DNA of 64,000 nt from Pedobacter cryoconitis (GCF_014200595.1 NZ_JACHCG010000004.1:124001-188000); one strand, 5' to 3'; positions 18,239 through 28,078 are shown, numbered from the stretch's first letter. Numbers and translations are program-made. The notes: generated by a model from the letters alone, not told the origin.

Positions 18239-19801
18239 TTATTTAGCAAAGGCAACTGAACGGGTTTCTCTGATTACAGTAACCTTGATCTGACCCGGAT
18301 AAGTCATCTCCGTCTGAATACGGTTAGAAATATCTGCTGCCAGTAATTCTGCCTGCTGATCAGTTACTCTTTCACTTTCAACCACCACTCTTAACTCTCT
18401 ACCTGCCTGAATAGCGAAAGTTTTCTCTACACCAGGATAAGAAAGAGCCAGCTCTTCTAATTCTTTTAAACGTTTGATATAACTTTCAACAACCTCACGT
18501 CTTGCACCAGGGCGCGCACCGGAAATTGCATCACAAGCCTGTATGATCGGTGAGATCATAGAAGTCATTTCGATTTCATCGTGGTGAGCTCCGATTGCAT
18601 TACAAATTTCAGGATGTTCCTTATATTTTTCTGCAAGCTGCATTCCTAAAATAGCGTGTGGCAATTCAGGATTATCATCAGGTACTTTACCTATATCGTG
18701 TAATAATCCTGCACGTTTGGCCATTTTAGCATTTAAGCCTAATTCTGCTGCCATTGTTGCACAGAAGTTAGCCACCTCACGAGAGTGATGTAATAGATTC
18801 TGTCCATAAGAAGAACGGTAACGCATACGTCCTACCATTCTGATTAACTCAGGGTGCAGACCATGAATACCTAAATCAATAACCGTACGTTCACCGATTT
18901 CTACAATCTCATCCTCAATTTGTTTCTTCGTTTTCGCTACCACCTCTTCAATACGTGCAGGGTGAATACGTCCGTCAGTTACCAGGCGGTGTAAAGCTAA
19001 ACGGGCAATCTCTCTTCTTACCGGGTCAAAACCTGATAAAATAATTGCCTCAGGTGTATCATCTACAATGATCTCAATACCAGTCGCAGCCTCCAGTGCA
19101 CGGATATTTCTACCCTCACGCCCAATTACACGACCTTTAATCTCATCACTTTCAATATGAAAAATAGAAACTGTATTTTCGATCGCCGCTTCCACAGCTG
19201 TACGCTGTATAGTCTGGATCACAACTTTTTTAGCTTCTTTAGTTGCAGTTAACCTGGCCTCATCCACAATATCCTTAACCTGGATCATCGCCTGGGTTCT
19301 GGCTTCCTGCTTCATGTTCTCTACCAGCTGATTTTTTGCTTCTTCAGCACTTAATCCTGCGATAGTTTCCAGTTGTTTCACATGCTGATTTTTCAGCAGA
19401 TCAACTTCTTCTTGTTTTTTAATCGCAATATCAGTTTGTTTATCCAGGTTTTTCTTGCTGTTATCCAGCTCCTGTTCCTTGCGGTTCATGTTTTCCAAAC
19501 GCTGATTTACAGATTGTTCTTTCTGTTTAATAGCATTCTCTCTTTGATTTACCTGGTTATTTTTTGCATTTACTTCCTGCTCATGCTCAGTCTTCAATTG
19601 TAAAAACTTCTCTTTAGCTTCCAGTAATCTGTCTTTCTTTAAGATCTCTGCATTACTTTCTGCTTCTTTTAAGATCTTTTTCACTTTTGATTGTGCAGCA
19701 ATCTCCTGTTTTTTCAACAGGTTGCGCAGCAAATATCTGCCAACCAGTATCCCAACAACTAAGCTGGCCAGTACATATCCAATTATTCCTATTATTTCCA
19801 T
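18239..19801 (-). CDS. rny: Ribonuclease Y
   Basis: A 520-residue protein. One N-terminal transmembrane helix ([20 protein letters not shown]) precedes a long coiled coil (about 30-195). Then come a KH domain ([20 protein letters not shown]) and an HD domain ([45 protein letters not shown]). RNase Y is a membrane-bound endoribonuclease that starts mRNA decay. It is downstream of zapA and a 6S RNA candidate. The minus-strand order pheT-orf-zapA-6S-rny appears to be a conserved Bacteroidota arrangement. Confidence 0.96.
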   Translation of the reverse strand: MEIIGIIGYVLASLVVGILVGRYLLRNLLKKQEIAAQSKVKKILKEAESNAEILKKDRLLEAKEKFLQLKTEHEQEVNAKNNQVNQRENAIKQKEQSVNQRLENMNRKEQELDNSKKNLDKQTDIAIKKQEEVDLLKNQHVKQLETIAGLSAEEAKNQLVENMKQEARTQAMIQVKDIVDEARLTATKEAKKVVIQTIQRTAVEAAIENTVSIFHIESDEIKGRVIGREGRNIRALEAATGIEIIVDDTPEAIILSGFDPVRREIARLALHRLVTDGRIHPARIEEVVAKTKKQIEDEIVEIGERTVIDLGIHGLHPELIRMVGRMRYRSSYGQNLLHHSREVANFCATMAAELGLNAKMAKRAGLLHDIGKVPDDNPELPHAILGMQLAEKYKEHPEICNAIGAHHDEIEMTSMISPIIQACDAISGARPGARREVVESYIKRLKELEELALSYPGVEKTFAIQAGRELRVVVESERVTDQQAELLAADISNRIQTEMTYPGQIKVTVIRETRSVAFAK

Positions 19802-19880
19802 TTTAATTTATATATATAAACGTGCATAAACATAACCTATGCTCATGCAAGCCTCTTATTACCTTTCTCAATTCTGACTT

Positions 19881-20020
19881 AAAAAAAAACCGCTGTTCAA
19901 TTTTAAGTTTCCTGTGCTACTGCTCTAAATACATGCAATGATTAACAGCAGCTGATCCCAGCCACCTGCCTGTATTTAAAGATTACGAAACATGAAACAA
20001 AAAATTCAACAACGGTTAAA
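19881..20020 (-). ncRNA. ssrS: Candidate 6S RNA (SsrS)
   Basis: The spacer between zapA and rny encodes a structured RNA on the minus strand. The 5' stem (20001-20017, AACCGTTGTTGAATTTT) pairs with 19888-19904 along 17 bp, with one mismatch and one G-U. It is followed by nine T residues (19881-19889), so the closing stem doubles as a terminator. Inside, GTTTC pairs with GAAAC. An apical arm closed by AAATACA/TGTATTT encloses a CAGCTG-type hairpin. A long closing stem, asymmetrical internal loop and apical arm, placed next to zapA, match 6S RNA, the global regulator that sequesters RNA polymerase. Length is about 140 nt. The 5' end is not fixed. Confidence 0.68.
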
Positions 20021-20053
20021 TCTCTTTATACGCTTTGAAATTACAGACCGATC

Positions 20054-20344
20054 CTATCTGGTAAAAAAATCGTTCAGTAAACTATCTAATTCTTCAACTT
20101 TTTCAGCTACCGCAGTATCTTGATCCTGCACTTTATTTTCCACCCTTAGTACAGCCGTTGCATAATGCAATACTGCCATAGATAGCAAATCCTGTTTATC
20201 TCTGACCGCATAATTTTCCTGATAGTCCTTTATACGCTCATTAATAATTTTGGCTGCCCGCCTTACAATTTCTTCCTCCTCCATATTCACCTTTAAAGGG
20301 TAAATGCGGTCCGAGATAGTTATTTTTATCGAGATTTCTCCCAT
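20054..20344 (-). CDS. zapA: Cell division protein ZapA
   Basis: A 96-residue protein. The N-terminal beta-rich part (ISIKITISDRIYPLKV) and helix (EEEIVRRAAKIINERIKDYQ) lead into a C-terminal coiled coil (VLRVENKVQDQDTAVAEKVEELD), the ZapA layout. ZapA tetramers bundle FtsZ filaments at the division site. It lies 31 bp after the coiled-coil gene at 20376-20666, on the same strand, and is followed by the 6S RNA candidate. Confidence 0.85.
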   Translation of the reverse strand: MGEISIKITISDRIYPLKVNMEEEEIVRRAAKIINERIKDYQENYAVRDKQDLLSMAVLHYATAVLRVENKVQDQDTAVAEKVEELDSLLNDFFTR

Positions 20345-20375
20345 TTCTTAGCTTTGTTTCAATTTCGTGTAATCC

Positions 20376-20666
20376 CTATTTTTTAAGCAACACTACACAT
20401 TTATCGATTTCACGCACAAAATCGTTAATTTTTTGCTTTATATCAAGTGTCTTTTCGCTTGTTCCTTCAATACTCTTCGCCAATTTAAGCACCCTCATCT
20501 TCTCATCCAAATCTGAGTTCTTAATTTTTGCCGCATTCAAGGCTAACTTAACAGATGAATTTTCCTGCTTTAACAACTCGTTTTCCTCTTGTAATGCATT
20601 ACAAAGCTCGATAAGCCGGGCCGCTTTATGTAATACTGAATCTAATTGTTCTGCAACCGAAGACAT
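20376..20666 (-). CDS. Small coiled-coil protein encoded beside ZapA
   Basis: A 96-residue, almost fully helical protein (LIELCNALQEENELLKQENS, LDEKMRVLKLAKSIEG) with clear heptads at about residues 10-62. No enzymatic motif. It is directly upstream of zapA (31 bp) and downstream of pheT. A small coiled coil encoded next to ZapA recalls ZapB, the coiled-coil ZapA partner of enterobacteria, but I see no sequence match that would prove homology. The function is inferred from context only. Confidence 0.7.
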   Translation of the reverse strand: MSSVAEQLDSVLHKAARLIELCNALQEENELLKQENSSVKLALNAAKIKNSDLDEKMRVLKLAKSIEGTSEKTLDIKQKINDFVREIDKCVVLLKK

Positions 20667-20720
20667 CTTTTATTTAAAAATTGATAGTATTTATATTATT
20701 CCTAAAAGTAACAAATAAAA

Positions 20721-23120
20721 TTACTTTCTTATCTCTGCTTTCGCACTTTGGGCTAAGTTAGCGATAATCTTTTGCATAACTGCATCAATTTGCTTGTCAG
20801 TCAAAGTCTGCTGGTCATCCTGCAAAGTAAAGTTCAGTGCATAAGATTTCTTATTTTCCGGTAGTTTATCACCCACATACACATCAAAGATCTGCACATT
20901 CTTCAGTAATTTCTTCTCTGTTTTGAAGGCTATTGTTTTCAAAGCTTCGAAGGTTACCTCCGTATCCACCAGCATAGAAAGATCTCTCCTTACCGCAGGA
21001 TATTTAGGGATTTCTTTGCTGATTACTTTATTCTTTCTGACAATATCCAATAATAAGGCCCAGTCAAAGTCTGCATAATACACATCCTTATCCACATCCG
21101 TCTGCTTTTTATCTGCTGCTGTTACCGCACCAAAAGTAACAATCGGCTGCGGCCCTCTGAAATACTTCAATCCGAAAGCAAAGTTCTCATCACTGATTTC
21201 TTCCGTCTGGTAATTTGTGATTCCCAATCTGCCGATCACAGCATCAACTGCGGCCTTTAAGTTATAAAAGCTTACCGGAGCAGGTTTTTGATTCCATTGT
21301 TCTGTAGCATCCGAACCAGAAAGCACCAATAACAATCTTGGACGCTCTACATATTTTTCATTTATCAAATGATAAGTTTTACCAAACTCATAAAACTTAA
21401 CATCTCCATTTTTTCTGTTCTGGTTATAAGCAACACTTTCCAGTGCCGGCATCAGCAAACTCTGACGCATCACATTTAAATCCGAACTTAAAGGATTCAG
21501 GATCTGAACCACCTCTTCCGTATTTTTAGAATAGGTACCTTTAGTTAAAGAGTTACACCAGATCTCCAGATAGCCATTAGCCGTTAACATATCTGCAACC
21601 ACATGCTGTGTCTGCTCTCTGTCTGGCTTGGCAGAAAAAGTAAGTGAAGCATTTACTTTACTTGGAATCTCAATATTATTATACCCGTAAATTCTTAATA
21701 CCTCTTCAGTAATATCACACTCACGCGTAACATCAACTTTAAAGCTTGGAACTTTTAAAGATAAACCTTCAGCTGTTTCTTCAGCAACACTAATCCCTAA
21801 TGAGGTAATGATCGCTTTGATTTCCTCATCTGGAATAGCTGCACCAATCAGCCTGGTAATATTTTTATAGCTAACTTCTACATCAAAAGGGGCAACCGGC
21901 GTTGGATATACATCTGAAACTACAGAAGAGATTTCTCCGCCTGCCAGTTCCTGAATCAATAAGGCAGCATATTTTAAGGCAGTAACAGTCATTTCAGGGT
22001 CCGTACCACGCTCATAACGGAAAGAAGCGTCCGTTTTCAAAGTATGTCTTTTCGCCGTCTTACGTACCGATACCGAATTGAAATAAGCACTCTCTAAAAA
22101 TATATTTTTAGTTTCTGCACTCACACCAGAATTCTTACCCCCGTAAACACCTGCAATCGTCACTGGTTTCTCTGCATCACAGATCATCAGATCTTCAGCA
22201 GATAACTTACGTTCTGCCCCATCCAGCGTAACGAATGGAGTTCCTTCAGCAACCTTCTGTACAATGATCTTTTTTCCTGCCAGCTGATCTGCATCAAAAG
22301 CATGAAGCGGCTGGCCTAAACCATGCAGCACATAATTGGTAATATCTACTATATTGTTAATCGGGCGGATGCCAATTACTTTTAATTTATCCTGTAACCA
22401 GTCCGGAGAAGTTTTAACCGTTACCCCACTGATCGAAACACTGCTGTATCTCGGGCAGGCAATTGTATCTGCAACTTCAACCGCAATCGTTAAATTTTCA
22501 TTTGTTGTTTTAAAAGAATCAATAGCCGGCATTTTCAAATCAATTCTCAGGTAAGCCGCTAAATCTCTGGCTATCCCTAAATGTGAAGCTGCATCTGCTC
22601 TGTTTGGTGTTAATCCGATTTCAAAAAGATAATCATCCTCCATTTTGAAATAATCTTTCGCTGGCTGACCGATCAGTGCGTCTTCCGCAAGAACCATAAT
22701 ACCAGCATGAGAACCACCTAAACCAATTTCATCTTCTGCACAAATCATCCCTTCAGAAACTTCGCCCCTGATTTTTGATTTATTAATTTTAAAAGGTTCG
22801 CCTTCATTCGGATAAACAGTTGTTCCTACTGTAGCCACTACAACTTTTTGTCCTTCGGCAACATTCGGCGCACCACATACAACCTGTATAGCTTCTGCAC
22901 CTCCAACATTTACCGTAGTAACCCTCAGCTTGTCTGCATTGGAATGTGGAACGCATGTAAGCACATGGCCAATCACTAATCCTTCCAGACCGCCTACCAC
23001 TGGTTGTACTTTTTCAAGGCTCTCCACCTCCAGACCGATATTGGTCAGAATCAATGAAAGCTCCTGTGGATTAAGGTCAGTTTGTATGAATTGTTTAAGC
23101 CAGTTATATGATATCTTCAT
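20721..23120 (-). CDS. pheT: Phenylalanyl-tRNA synthetase beta subunit
   Basis: A 799-residue protein. The N-terminus is MKISYNWLKQFIQTDLNPQE. The tRNA-binding (EMAP-like) domain (about 40-155), the B3/B4 editing domain (SVSISGVTVKTSPDWLQ), the B5 domain and a C-terminal ferredoxin-fold anticodon-binding domain (FALKYFRGPQPIVTFG, PAVRRDLSMLVD) are all present. The ATG at 23120 was chosen over one at 23204 because homologues begin here and a -7 box lies at 23142-23149. It charges tRNA-Phe, two genes for which lie in this window. pheS is not in the window. Confidence 0.97.
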   Translation of the reverse strand: MKISYNWLKQFIQTDLNPQELSLILTNIGLEVESLEKVQPVVGGLEGLVIGHVLTCVPHSNADKLRVTTVNVGGAEAIQVVCGAPNVAEGQKVVVATVGTTVYPNEGEPFKINKSKIRGEVSEGMICAEDEIGLGGSHAGIMVLAEDALIGQPAKDYFKMEDDYLFEIGLTPNRADAASHLGIARDLAAYLRIDLKMPAIDSFKTTNENLTIAVEVADTIACPRYSSVSISGVTVKTSPDWLQDKLKVIGIRPINNIVDITNYVLHGLGQPLHAFDADQLAGKKIIVQKVAEGTPFVTLDGAERKLSAEDLMICDAEKPVTIAGVYGGKNSGVSAETKNIFLESAYFNSVSVRKTAKRHTLKTDASFRYERGTDPEMTVTALKYAALLIQELAGGEISSVVSDVYPTPVAPFDVEVSYKNITRLIGAAIPDEEIKAIITSLGISVAEETAEGLSLKVPSFKVDVTRECDITEEVLRIYGYNNIEIPSKVNASLTFSAKPDREQTQHVVADMLTANGYLEIWCNSLTKGTYSKNTEEVVQILNPLSSDLNVMRQSLLMPALESVAYNQNRKNGDVKFYEFGKTYHLINEKYVERPRLLLVLSGSDATEQWNQKPAPVSFYNLKAAVDAVIGRLGITNYQTEEISDENFAFGLKYFRGPQPIVTFGAVTAADKKQTDVDKDVYYADFDWALLLDIVRKNKVISKEIPKYPAVRRDLSMLVDTEVTFEALKTIAFKTEKKLLKNVQIFDVYVGDKLPENKKSYALNFTLQDDQQTLTDKQIDAVMQKIIANLAQSAKAEIRK

Positions 23121-23141
23121 GTTATATTTTCTTCTAAAATG

Positions 23142-23149
23142 CAAAGATA
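23142..23149 (-). promoter_or_regulatory. -7 box upstream of pheT
   Basis: TATCTTTG on the minus strand matches TAnnTTTG and sits 21 bp before the chosen pheT start codon. The upstream TTTG element is not clear. Confidence 0.5.
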
Positions 23150-23203
23150 TAAAATAATGCTTTGCTGTATATTGATTAGCCCATAAACATGGAAGAATTG
23201 ACA

Positions 23204-23902
23204 TTAAATAATTTCTTCATCTGCCATGCTGTAGAACTTTTTATTGGTAATAATAAGGTGATCCAGTACCGGGGTATCTAATAACAGACCTGCTTCAACC
23301 AGTTTTTTAGTAACTTCAATATCTTCTTTACTAGGTTTACAGTTACCCGAAGGATGATTGTGTGCGAGGATAAGATAAGCTGCCTTCATAGCAATTGCTT
23401 TTTCAAAGATGATTTTCGGATCAACGGTTGTACTGGCCTGCCCTCCTTTACTAATCATATGTTTGCAGATCACAAAATTGGCTTTATTTAAAATCAGCAT
23501 CCAGAACTCTTCGTGATCCAGATCTGCCAGTACAGGGCGTAATAAATCAAATGCGTCACTGGAAGAGTGAATCTGAGGGGATTCCTCATGAGGTTTTTCT
23601 TTTCTCCGGCGGCCAAGTTCCAGTGCGGCAATAATGGATAATGCTTTGGCTTCTCCTATTCCTTTAAACAGGACCAGTTCCTGAAAGGATGCCTTTGCTA
23701 ATAAATCGAGATCGTTTCCATAGTTGAGCAGGATCCGCTGACCCACCTCTACTGAGGTTTCACTTTTATTTCCCGAACTGATCAGGATTGCAATCAGCTC
23801 GGCATCTGACAAATGCCTGCGGCCATTCAGCATTAGTTTTTCGCGGGGGCGATCTGCGGGGGCTAAAAATTTAATCCCTATTTTCTGTTCATATTTTACC
23901 AT
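23204..23902 (-). CDS. radC: RadC family JAB/MPN-domain protein
   Basis: A 232-residue protein from the ATG at 23902 (MVKYEQKIGIKFLAPADRPR). It has an N-terminal helix-hairpin-helix part (LVLFKGIGEAKALSIIAALELG) and a C-terminal MPN/JAB metalloprotease-like domain (LILAHNHPSGNCKPSKEDI, with the H-x-H...D metal site). Despite the historical name, a direct DNA-repair role is doubtful and the function is unresolved. The start codon lies two bases beyond the rpsT terminator hairpin region. Confidence 0.9.
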   Translation of the reverse strand: MVKYEQKIGIKFLAPADRPREKLMLNGRRHLSDAELIAILISSGNKSETSVEVGQRILLNYGNDLDLLAKASFQELVLFKGIGEAKALSIIAALELGRRRKEKPHEESPQIHSSSDAFDLLRPVLADLDHEEFWMLILNKANFVICKHMISKGGQASTTVDPKIIFEKAIAMKAAYLILAHNHPSGNCKPSKEDIEVTKKLVEAGLLLDTPVLDHLIITNKKFYSMADEEII

Positions 23903-23903
23903 A

Positions 23904-23940
23904 AACAAAAAAACGGGATAAGCCAAAGCCTATCCCGTTT
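23904..23940 (-). terminator. Intrinsic terminator of rpsT
   Basis: AAACGGGATA (23911-23920) pairs perfectly with TATCCCGTTT (23931-23940), and the minus strand then has seven T. It lies 21 bp after the rpsT stop and just before the radC start, so radC depends on readthrough or an internal promoter. Confidence 0.85.
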
Positions 23941-23960
23941 ACAATATTGTAAAGCTATTA

Positions 23961-24215
23961 CTATTTTAAGCCGTTAACAAATTTAGTTAACTTAGATTTG
24001 TTGTTTGCAGCTTTGTTTTTGTGAATAACATTTTTCTTAGCTAAACGATCTAACATAGAAATCACTTTAGGCAATAACTCCTGACCTGATTTTTTATCTA
24101 CAGATGCACGTAATCTTTTAACAAAAGTACGAGTAGTTTTTGCTTGGTATCTGTTACGTAAACGTTTAGTAGCGTTTGCTCTGATTCTTTTTAAAGATGA
24201 TTTATGATTTGCCAT
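23961..24215 (-). CDS. rpsT: Ribosomal protein bS20
   Basis: An 84-residue basic protein with the S20 pattern (MANHKSSLKRIRANATKRLRN, KNVIHKNKAANNKSKLTK). It binds 16S rRNA early in 30S assembly. It has its own promoter and terminator. Confidence 0.97.
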   Translation of the reverse strand: MANHKSSLKRIRANATKRLRNRYQAKTTRTFVKRLRASVDKKSGQELLPKVISMLDRLAKKNVIHKNKAANNKSKLTKFVNGLK

Positions 24216-24291
24216 TTTCTAGTATAATAATATTTTTATATGTAAAGGTCTGGTAATTACAACAAACCCTGTTTATCCTTTTTTCGGACTG

Positions 24292-24324
24292 CAAATATAG
24301 AACTTATGTTTTTAATATGCAAAA
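24292..24324 (-). promoter_or_regulatory. Promoter of rpsT
   Basis: TTTTG (24320-24324), 20 bases, then TATATTTG (24292-24299) on the minus strand. This is a near-consensus Bacteroidota promoter that gives a leader of about 70 nt before rpsT. Confidence 0.75.
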
Positions 24325-24719
24325 CGATATTACAAATATTTTAAATAATCTTGATTATACTATAATCTGATTATAAGATTCTTAAATATTGATTCACAAT
24401 ATTTTGCAAAAAGACAGTATTACATTAGTTGTTACATCACAATCACGCGGTTTATTATATATAATTATATATCTATCTGTATGAGTTCATGTCGACTACA
24501 GTTTCACATTCCATGACGTCAGGTAATCTCAATATAAAACACCTTTTGTATAAGGGTTGTGGCATACTTGTGGTATACCAGAATATCAAGTTAACAGGTC
24601 TGGAAAATGGTTATCCTCCTCAAAAGAAAAAAGAATTGAAATTTGAAGTGAGAATAAGGCCTTTAAGTTAAAAAATGAATATATTCTCATTAAACCCTTT
24701 CATTCAATACTCAAAATAC
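24325..24719. other. Intergenic region between divergent rpsT and purN
   Basis: About 395 bp, mostly AT-rich. I see no convincing gene. A 60-codon ORF at 24489-24671 has no recognisable features and no upstream signals. ATATATAATTATATAT at 24457-24472 is a 16-bp palindrome but of low complexity. Confidence 0.5.
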
Positions 24720-24727
24720 TATTTTTG
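24720..24727 (+). promoter_or_regulatory. Possible -7 box of purN-purH
   Basis: TATTTTTG matches TAnnTTTG and lies 65 bp before purN. A TTTC, one base off TTTG, is 18 bases upstream. Moderate support. Confidence 0.45.
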
Positions 24728-24792
24728 ACAAAAAACCACTTTATATGGATTCAACGCTATCCCCCGCTTGAATACCTAACTATAAACTGCAC

Positions 24793-25371
24793 ATGAAAAA
24801 ACGTATAGCAATCTTTGCCTCCGGTTCGGGTTCTAATGCCCAGAAAATTATGGAACTGTTCAAACACAGTCCAGAAGTAGAAATTGCGCTGGTATTGACC
24901 AACAACCCTGATGCATACGTTTTACAACGTGCAGATAATTTTGAAATCCCTTCTCATATTTTTGACAGAAAAGAATTTTATCAGACCGAATCCATCATCG
25001 ATTTATTAAAAAATCTGGATATAGACCTGATAGTTCTGGCTGGTTTTCTCTGGCTGATTCCTCAAAACCTGATTGCAGAATATCCCGGCCGCATTATCAA
25101 TATCCACCCGGCTATCCTCCCTAAATTTGGCGGTAAAGGAATGTATGGAGATCATGTACACAAAGCGGTACTCGCAGCGGGCGAAACTGAAGGCGGCATC
25201 ACGATTCATTACGTAAATGAAAATTATGATGAAGGAGAATATATCTACCAGGCCAAATATAAAATTGATAAAGATGACAATTTGGAAATGGTAAAATTCA
25301 AGGGACAACAGCTTGAACACCAACATTATCCCCGTATTGTGGAGAGTATTTTGAAAAAGATAAAAAAATAA
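24793..25371 (+). CDS. purN: Phosphoribosylglycinamide formyltransferase
   Basis: A 192-residue protein. The start IAIFASGSGSNAQKIMELF binds the phosphoribosyl substrate. The folate/catalytic region is INIHPAILPKFGGKGMYG with the general-base aspartate in NENYDEGEYIYQ. It transfers a formyl group from 10-formyl-THF to GAR in purine synthesis. It is followed after 73 bp by purH, which catalyses the last two steps of the same pathway. Confidence 0.95.
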   Translation: MKKRIAIFASGSGSNAQKIMELFKHSPEVEIALVLTNNPDAYVLQRADNFEIPSHIFDRKEFYQTESIIDLLKNLDIDLIVLAGFLWLIPQNLIAEYPGRIINIHPAILPKFGGKGMYGDHVHKAVLAAGETEGGITIHYVNENYDEGEYIYQAKYKIDKDDNLEMVKFKGQQLEHQHYPRIVESILKKIKK

Positions 25372-25444
25372 GGTACTTTTTATCATTTCTCTCTGAAATT
25401 TATCGCTTAAAAATCATAATTTTGCGGCTCAAAAATCACACCCA

Positions 25445-26971
25445 ATGAGTCAACAAATAAAGATCAAAAACGCTTTAATCTCAGTATATTACAAAGACGG
25501 TCTAGAACCACTTGTTCGCTTGCTTGCACAGCAAGGTGTTCAATTGTTTTCTACAGGTGGAACAGAACAGTTCATTAAAGACTTGAATTTACCTGTTACA
25601 GCTGTTGAAGATCTGACCGGTTATCCCTCTATTTTAGGCGGAAGGGTTAAAACTTTGCATCCAAAAGTTTTCGGTGGTATATTAAACCGCAGAAACCTGG
25701 CAGAAGACAAGGTACAGATTGCTGAATATGAAATTCCTGAAATCGACCTGGTCATCGTTGATTTATATCCTTTTGAAGAAACACTGAAAGCAGGTGGTTC
25801 TGAAGAAGAAATCATTGAAAAAATTGATATTGGTGGTATTTCTCTGATCAGGGCTGCTGCTAAAAACTTTAATGATGTAGTAATCCTTGCTTCAAAAGAT
25901 GACTACGCAACCCTTCAACAACAATTAGAAGAGCAAAATGGCGAAACTTCCTTAGCACAGCGTAAAGCTTATGCCAAAAAAGCATTCCACACTTCTTCTC
26001 ACTACGATACAGCAATCTTCAATTACTTCAATACTGAAGAGCCGCTTACTTTATTCAAACAAAGCATTAATACTGCAAAAACTCTTCGTTACGGAGAAAA
26101 TCCACATCAGCAAGGTGTTTTTTACGGAGATCTGGATGAAATGTTCACCAAATTGAATGGAAAAGAACTTTCTTACAATAACCTGGTTGACGTTGATGCA
26201 GCAGTAAGTTTGATCGATGAATTTATCGAGCCTACTTTCGCGATCTTAAAACACACCAATGCCTGCGGAATTGCTTCGAGAGAAACAATCGGACAAGCAT
26301 GGGACGATGCCCTGGCCTGTGACCCTGTATCTGCATTCGGCGGCGTACTGATTGCAAACCGTGAAATTGACTTAGCTACAGCGACCGAAATCAACAAATT
26401 GTTTTTCGAAGTACTGATTGCTCCTTCTTACGCACCTGAAGCAGTTGAACTGTTCAAAGCGAAGAAAAACAGGGTAATCCTTCAGCGTAACCCTGTTGAA
26501 TTGGGTAAAAAACAATTCAAGACTTTATTGAATGGTGTAATTGAGCAGGATAAAGATTTAATTATCGAAGGAACTGATCAAATGGTTACCGTAACAGAGA
26601 AATCACCGTCGGCTGCGGAGCTAAAAGATCTTTTTTTCGCAAATAAAATTGTAAAACATACTAAATCGAACACAATTGTGTTTGTAAAGGACAATACTTT
26701 ATTGGCAAGTGGAGTTGGACAGACCTCAAGAGTTGATGCTTTGAAACAGGCAATCGTAAAAGCAGATGCTTTCAACTTCAGTTTAATCGGATCGGTAATG
26801 GCTTCAGATGCCTTTTTCCCATTCCCTGACTGCGTTGAAATCGCTGCCGGAGCAGGCATTACCGCTGTTCTTCAACCAGGTGGTTCAATTAAAGATGCTG
26901 ATTCCATTAACATGGCGAACGAAAAAGGTATCGCAATGGTAACCACTGGCATCAGACATTTTAAGCACTAA
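25445..26971 (+). CDS. purH: Bifunctional AICAR transformylase / IMP cyclohydrolase
   Basis: A 508-residue protein. The N-terminal MGS-like IMP cyclohydrolase domain (about 1-195: LVRLLAQQGVQLFSTGGTEQF, GGRVKTLHPKVFGGIL) is followed by the AICAR formyltransferase domain (LRYGENPHQQGVFYGD, KHTNACGIASRETIGQAW, SDAFFPFPDCVEIAAGAGI). It completes de novo IMP synthesis. Length and motifs are complete. It lies 84 bp before mreB. Confidence 0.97.
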   Translation: MSQQIKIKNALISVYYKDGLEPLVRLLAQQGVQLFSTGGTEQFIKDLNLPVTAVEDLTGYPSILGGRVKTLHPKVFGGILNRRNLAEDKVQIAEYEIPEIDLVIVDLYPFEETLKAGGSEEEIIEKIDIGGISLIRAAAKNFNDVVILASKDDYATLQQQLEEQNGETSLAQRKAYAKKAFHTSSHYDTAIFNYFNTEEPLTLFKQSINTAKTLRYGENPHQQGVFYGDLDEMFTKLNGKELSYNNLVDVDAAVSLIDEFIEPTFAILKHTNACGIASRETIGQAWDDALACDPVSAFGGVLIANREIDLATATEINKLFFEVLIAPSYAPEAVELFKAKKNRVILQRNPVELGKKQFKTLLNGVIEQDKDLIIEGTDQMVTVTEKSPSAAELKDLFFANKIVKHTKSNTIVFVKDNTLLASGVGQTSRVDALKQAIVKADAFNFSLIGSVMASDAFFPFPDCVEIAAGAGITAVLQPGGSIKDADSINMANEKGIAMVTTGIRHFKH

Positions 26972-27055
26972 TTTTTTAACTGCGAATACAATAAAAAGAC
27001 GTAGTTTTACATTAAATAGTATATAGAATTTTTAATAATAACTTATCACCTATAA

Positions 27056-28078
27056 ATGGGTTTATTTAACTGGTTCACACAAGAGGTTGCCATCGATTTA
27101 GGCACCGCCAACACCCTGATAATACACAATGATAAAGTGGTTGTTGATGAGCCTTCAATAGTTGCTTTTGACAGACAAACAAATAAAATTATCGCAATAG
27201 GCCGTCAGGCAATGCAGATGGAGGGTAAAACCCATGATAACATCCGTACGGTCAGGCCACTGAAAGATGGTGTTATCGCCGACTTTAACGCTGCTGAAGC
27301 AATGATCAAAGGTATGATCCGTATGCTGAACGGCGGAAAAGGCTGGATGTTTCCATCTTTGAGAATGGTAATCTGTATTCCATCAGGAATTACTGAAGTT
27401 GAAAAACGTGCAGTAAGAGATTCGGCAGAAATTGCCGGCGCAAAAGAAGTTTACTTAATCCATGAGCCAATGGCAGCAGCTGTAGGTATCGGAATTGACG
27501 TAGAAGAGCCGATGGGTAACATGATCATCGATATCGGTGGTGGTACAACTGAGATCGCTGTAATTGCGCTTTCTGGTATCGTATGTGACCAGTCTATCCG
27601 CGTTGCGGGAGATAACTTTGACTCAGATATCGTAAATTATATCCGTCGTCAGCACAATATTATGATTGGTGACCGTACTGCGGAGAAAATCAAAATTGAA
27701 GTTGGGGCTGCTTTACCTGAATTATCAGATCCACCGGCAGATTTCGCGGTACAGGGAAGAGATTTAATGACAGGTGTACCAAAACAGATCACTGTTTCAT
27801 ACACTGAAATTGCACACTGCCTGGATAAATCTATCTCTAAAATTGAAGAAGCAATTCTGAAAGCATTAGAGATCACTCCACCAGAACTTTCTGCGGATAT
27901 TTACCAGACTGGTATTTACCTGACAGGTGGCGGAGCTTTATTACGCGGACTGGACAAACGTGTCGCAGCCAAAACTAAACTTCCGGTACACGTAGCAGAA
28001 GATCCATTACGTGCGGTTGTTCGTGGTACTGGTATCGCACTGAAAAATATCGGTGGCTATAAGTTTTTAATGCAATAA
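27056..28078 (+). CDS. mreB: Rod shape-determining protein MreB
   Basis: A 340-residue actin homologue. Phosphate 1 is VAIDLGTANTLI and phosphate 2 is MIIDIGGGTTEIAVIALSG. The adenosine region is TGIYLTGGGALLRGLDK. It polymerises under the inner membrane and guides the elongasome. It is the first gene of the mreBCD-mrdA-rodA cluster; a hairpin follows it, so mreB may be expressed at a higher level than the rest. Confidence 0.98.
   Translation: MGLFNWFTQEVAIDLGTANTLIIHNDKVVVDEPSIVAFDRQTNKIIAIGRQAMQMEGKTHDNIRTVRPLKDGVIADFNAAEAMIKGMIRMLNGGKGWMFPSLRMVICIPSGITEVEKRAVRDSAEIAGAKEVYLIHEPMAAAVGIGIDVEEPMGNMIIDIGGGTTEIAVIALSGIVCDQSIRVAGDNFDSDIVNYIRRQHNIMIGDRTAEKIKIEVGAALPELSDPPADFAVQGRDLMTGVPKQITVSYTEIAHCLDKSISKIEEAILKALEITPPELSADIYQTGIYLTGGGALLRGLDKRVAAKTKLPVHVAEDPLRAVVRGTGIALKNIGGYKFLMQ

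Noticed and set aside
24457..24472. 16-bp AT palindrome
   Set aside because: Made only of A and T in AT-rich DNA; expected by chance.
24489..24671. 60-codon ORF in the rpsT-purN spacer
   Set aside because: No recognisable domain or signal, no promoter close upstream, and composition like the surrounding non-coding DNA.
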